A stretch of 36,311 bases of DNA from Deinococcota bacterium (GTDB taxonomy: Bacteria; Deinococcota; Deinococci; Deinococcales; Trueperaceae): NCBI GenBank assembly GCA_963170125.1, contig CAUJFI010000085.1, positions 1 through 36,311 on the forward strand, in the 5' to 3' direction. Both the position numbers and the translations under genes were made by a program. Below are positions 34,207 through 36,311 of this stretch, piece after piece. Below the pieces are notes generated by a model, which saw nothing but the letters and a program-made list of their open reading frames with translations, was not told the DNA's origin and did not search any database. Every line of letters begins with the position of its first letter. The stretch's first letter is position 1.

Positions 34207-35255
34207 GCGTTTCCGCCCTCCTCGAGTCGCCTGGATTGGGCGACCGGCGTGGACCGGTCCTCACGCCCGTCGGCGCCGTGCGCGACGCGCCGCCAGACGA
34301 GCCGCCCACCCTCCACGGCGCAAGTGACCTCGCCCAGCTCGCGGAGGCGCCCTAGATGGGCGGACACGACGCAGTAGTTCAGGTGGTACCGAGCCAGGTC
34401 GTCGAGCACGACGCCGAGGCTCTCGGCGGAGCCGACCACCACGTCCTCGGTGCTCGCGCCGGAGCGGGCCCCCGGCGCGGCGCAGGCCGCCAGGACGGCG
34501 GCGGCCGCGCGCAACACGGCCGCGCGGTTGCTCGCCGCGACGCCGACGAGGTCCTCGGTCGGGGCGCCGTGACCGGGGAGGAGGACCCTGGCGCTCACGC
34601 CGGCCACCGTCTCGCAGGCCCGCAGCTGGCCAACCACGTCCTGGGCGAACGGGATCGGGTACTTCTCCAGCGTCTCCGCGCCGAACACGGCGTCCGCGGC
34701 CAGCAGCACGTCGTCGACGAGCACGGCCAGCTGCCTGTGGGCGTGGCCCCTGACGTCGAGCAGCTCGAGGCCCGCGGCACCGACGGCGTCGCGACCCGCG
34801 GTCAGGACGCGGTGGACGGGGGAGGCCTCGGCCTGCAACCACTTGCCGGTGAGCTCCGGTAGGGGCTTGGCGCCGTGGAAGAGGTAGATGGGCTCGAGCG
34901 CCGGGGTCCGGATGATCTCGGCCTCGATCTCGGGGGCCCAGACCCGCGCCTCCGGGAACTGCCTGAGGAGGTAGGCGTTGCCGCCGTAATGGTCGGCGTG
35001 GGAATGCGTGGCCAGGATGACGGCGAGCTCCAGCCCGAGCGCGTCGAGGGCCTTGCGGACCTTGCGCCCGTACTCCTTGTCCTGACCGCTGTCGACGAGG
35101 AGGGCGCGGCCGTCGCCAACGTCGACGATGGCGCAGTTGACGCCCCCGAGCACGGCGTGGACGCGCTCGGAGAGCTGGACCGACGTGGGCCTGTGACCCG
35201 TCGCCGGCTCGGCGCCGGCCACGGGCGCGGCGTTACGCGTTCCCTCGCTCGACAT
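34203..35255 (-). CDS. Metallo-beta-lactamase fold hydrolase
   Basis: A protein of 350 residues. The zinc motif THSHADHYGG sits about one-quarter in; LLVDSGQDKEYG, LDVRGHAHRQLAVLVDDVLLAADAVFG and LLPGHGAPTED supply the remaining ligands. The C-terminal about 80 residues look like the small winged-helix-like tail seen in several glyoxalase II/LACTB2-type hydrolases (LNYCVVSAHLGRLRELGEVTCAVEGGRLVWRRV). The start ATG has a leaderless -10 box 5 nt upstream. It is 36 nt downstream of rsmB and overlaps the RNase gene (ATGA), so it may be expressed both from its own promoter and by readthrough. Confidence 0.9.
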   Translation of the reverse strand: MSSEGTRNAAPVAGAEPATGHRPTSVQLSERVHAVLGGVNCAIVDVGDGRALLVDSGQDKEYGRKVRKALDALGLELAVILATHSHADHYGGNAYLLRQFPEARVWAPEIEAEIIRTPALEPIYLFHGAKPLPELTGKWLQAEASPVHRVLTAGRDAVGAAGLELLDVRGHAHRQLAVLVDDVLLAADAVFGAETLEKYPIPFAQDVVGQLRACETVAGVSARVLLPGHGAPTEDLVGVAASNRAAVLRAAAAVLAACAAPGARSGASTEDVVVGSAESLGVVLDDLARYHLNYCVVSAHLGRLRELGEVTCAVEGGRLVWRRVAHGADGREDRSTPVAQSRRLEEGGNA

Positions 35256-35260
35256 GCGTC

Positions 35261-35266
35261 AGGGTA
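35261..35266 (-). promoter_or_regulatory. Leaderless -10 box (TACCCT) of the MBL-RNase unit
   Basis: On the minus strand TACCCT (fits TANNNT) ends 5 nt before ATG 35255. It sits in the 36-nt gap after rsmB. No Shine-Dalgarno sequence is present. Confidence 0.45.
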
Positions 35267-35291
35267 CCGTCCGGCGGCCGCCCCGTGCTCG

Positions 35292-36311
35292 TCAGGTCGC
35301 CTTGCGCAAGCGCGCGACGTAGAAGCCGTCGAGCCCACCCAAGGGCAGGACGTACCGGCCGTGGTCCGCCACGTGCGTCGGCAACGCCAGCTCGAACGGC
35401 TCCGAGGCGAACCCGAGGCCGTGGTCGGACGCCAGGAACCGCGCCACGACCAGCGGCCCCTCGTCTGGCGTGAGCGCGCACACGGCGTACTGGAGCAGGC
35501 CGCCCGGTGCGACCAGGGCCGCCGCCGTTCCGAGCATGCGCGCCTGCGTCTCGGCCGCTGAGGCGATGTCTTCCGGGGTGAGCCGCAGCTTGATCTCCGG
35601 GTGGCCCCGCAGCGTCCCCGTGCCGCTGCACGGCGCGTCGAGCAGGACGTGGGGCGCGGGGGCGACGTCCAGCGGTCGCGTCAGGTCGGCGTTCACGTGC
35701 TCCACGCGCAAGCCGAGGCGCCGCAGGTTGCGCTCCGCGGCGGCCGAGCGGCGCGGGTCGAGCTCCACGGCGCACACGTCTGCGCCCAGCGCGGCCAACA
35801 CGGCGCTCTTCACCCCCCTACCGCTCGCCAGGTCCAGGACGCGTCCTCCCGGCGGCGGGTCCAGGAGCATCGCGACCTGCAAGGAGGCGGGGTTCTGAGG
35901 CTGCACCAGGCCGGCGGCGAAGGCCGCGAGGCGGTCGACGCTGACGGGCGCCATGACCCGCAGCGAGCTGGGCCGGCCAGGGCGGGTCGGCCCGTAGGCC
36001 GCCACGGTGGCACCGTCCGCCTCGAGGGCGGCCCGGGCGGTCCGACCGAAGGCGGTCAGCCACAGCGGCTCCGGCTCCAGCATGGCCGCCGCGGCCCCCT
36101 CGGCGTGCTCACCGAGCGCGGCGGCGAAGCGCTCGTACAACCATGCGGGAAGCGAGGCGCGTAGCGCAGCAGCCGTGGTGGACGGGGCGACGTCGGGCAA
36201 CGGCGCCACGCGCCTGAGTACGGCGTTGGCGAGCCCCGCGAGCCCAGGGGCCTCGCCCTTGACGATGCCGACCCAGGCGTCGACGGCAGCGTACGGAGGC
36301 GTGCCCCGATG
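35292..36311 (-). CDS. rsmB: 16S rRNA (cytosine-C5) methyltransferase, RsmB/Sun family (5' end outside window)
   Basis: The minus-strand frame is open through base 36311, so the gene begins beyond the window; 339 residues are visible. The first residues (PPYAAVDAWVGIVKGEAPG ... LANAVLRR) match the N-terminal NusB-like domain of RsmB, so the internal GTG at 36209 is not the start. The methyltransferase domain has a SAM-binding strand (RVLDLASGRGVKSAVLAAL), the catalytic motif DAPCSGTGTLRGHPE and a second Cys in LQYAVCALTPDEG. RsmB makes m5C967 in 16S rRNA. Oddity: the usual D-x-CAAPGGK of the SAM loop reads DLASGRGVK. Confidence 0.88.
   Translation of the reverse strand, partial: HRGTPPYAAVDAWVGIVKGEAPGLAGLANAVLRRVAPLPDVAPSTTAAALRASLPAWLYERFAAALGEHAEGAAAAMLEPEPLWLTAFGRTARAALEADGATVAAYGPTRPGRPSSLRVMAPVSVDRLAAFAAGLVQPQNPASLQVAMLLDPPPGGRVLDLASGRGVKSAVLAALGADVCAVELDPRRSAAAERNLRRLGLRVEHVNADLTRPLDVAPAPHVLLDAPCSGTGTLRGHPEIKLRLTPEDIASAAETQARMLGTAAALVAPGGLLQYAVCALTPDEGPLVVARFLASDHGLGFASEPFELALPTHVADHGRYVLPLGGLDGFYVARLRKAT

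Noticed and set aside
1..36311. Search for CRISPR arrays, insertion sequences, prophage, defence or toxin-antitoxin genes next to the tRNA cluster and elsewhere
   Set aside because: No regularly spaced repeats, transposase or integrase motifs, or attachment-like duplications of tRNA 3' ends were seen; all regions are explained by ordinary chromosomal genes.

Overview
The window is 36.3 kb of very GC-rich bacterial DNA, densely packed with chromosomal genes. I see no insertion sequence, prophage, CRISPR array, toxin-antitoxin pair or obvious island. The best guess for the host is the Deinococcota (Deinococcus-Thermus), perhaps a Trueperaceae-like lineage. This is inferred from four things: very high GC; separate proline dehydrogenase and P5C dehydrogenase genes of Thermus-like size and motifs; a beta-CASP RNase of the Thermus TTHA0252 type; and a repeated leaderless start architecture (TANNNT -10 box only 5-8 nt before the start codon), which is well known in Deinococcus. 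No rRNA is present, so taxonomy stays tentative.

Layout: (1) 1-5261, a tightly coupled plus-strand operon: 3' part of an ABC-F ATPase, FAH-family hydrolase, MBL hydrolase, purN, purD, mostly joined by 4-bp ATGA overlaps. (2) 5349-8061, a leaderless lipoprotein gene followed by dxs (isoprenoid entry enzyme). (3) 8214-8715, a three-tRNA cluster (Asp, Phe, Thr) with a consensus-like promoter and a hairpin terminator. (4) 8785-14955, an SRAP DNA-protein crosslink sensor divergent from a TauE/SafE exporter, then an unusual ABC importer pair (fused double permease plus ATPase with a C-terminal AAA-associated domain, no binding protein), a hemolysin III/PAQR protein and a secreted stalk-domain protein. 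(5) 15071-17628, minus-strand proline catabolism: proline dehydrogenase then P5C dehydrogenase. (6) 17781-19783, histidine phosphatase, GNAT acetyltransferase and a convergent Crp/Fnr regulator. (7) 19867-27136, an orphan LolD-like ATPase and a peptide-type ABC uptake locus (binding protein, two permeases, an inverted histidine phosphatase, then a second paralogous binding protein) lacking its ATPases. (8) 27228-30295, an operon of FAD-linked 2-hydroxyacid oxidase, type I phosphomannose isomerase and a DUF84 NTPase, convergent with (9) 30304-36311, minus-strand rsmB (partial), MBL hydrolase, beta-CASP RNase and lon.

The genes are mainly housekeeping plus amino-acid and peptide use: peptide import and proline oxidation feed carbon, and Lon and the RNase handle protein and RNA turnover. 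No single obviously new system stands out. The observations most worth a second look are: the recurrent leaderless promoters; the binding-protein-less importer with a sensor-like domain; a PurD lacking its conserved PGNAG segment; a Dxs with an altered motif after the catalytic Glu; a binding-protein promoter flanked by perfect inverted repeats; an in-frame 33-codon ORF ending in TAG immediately before a permease ATG; and a decayed tandem copy of the 3' end of the RNase gene. All family calls come from reading motifs by eye; no database search was run.
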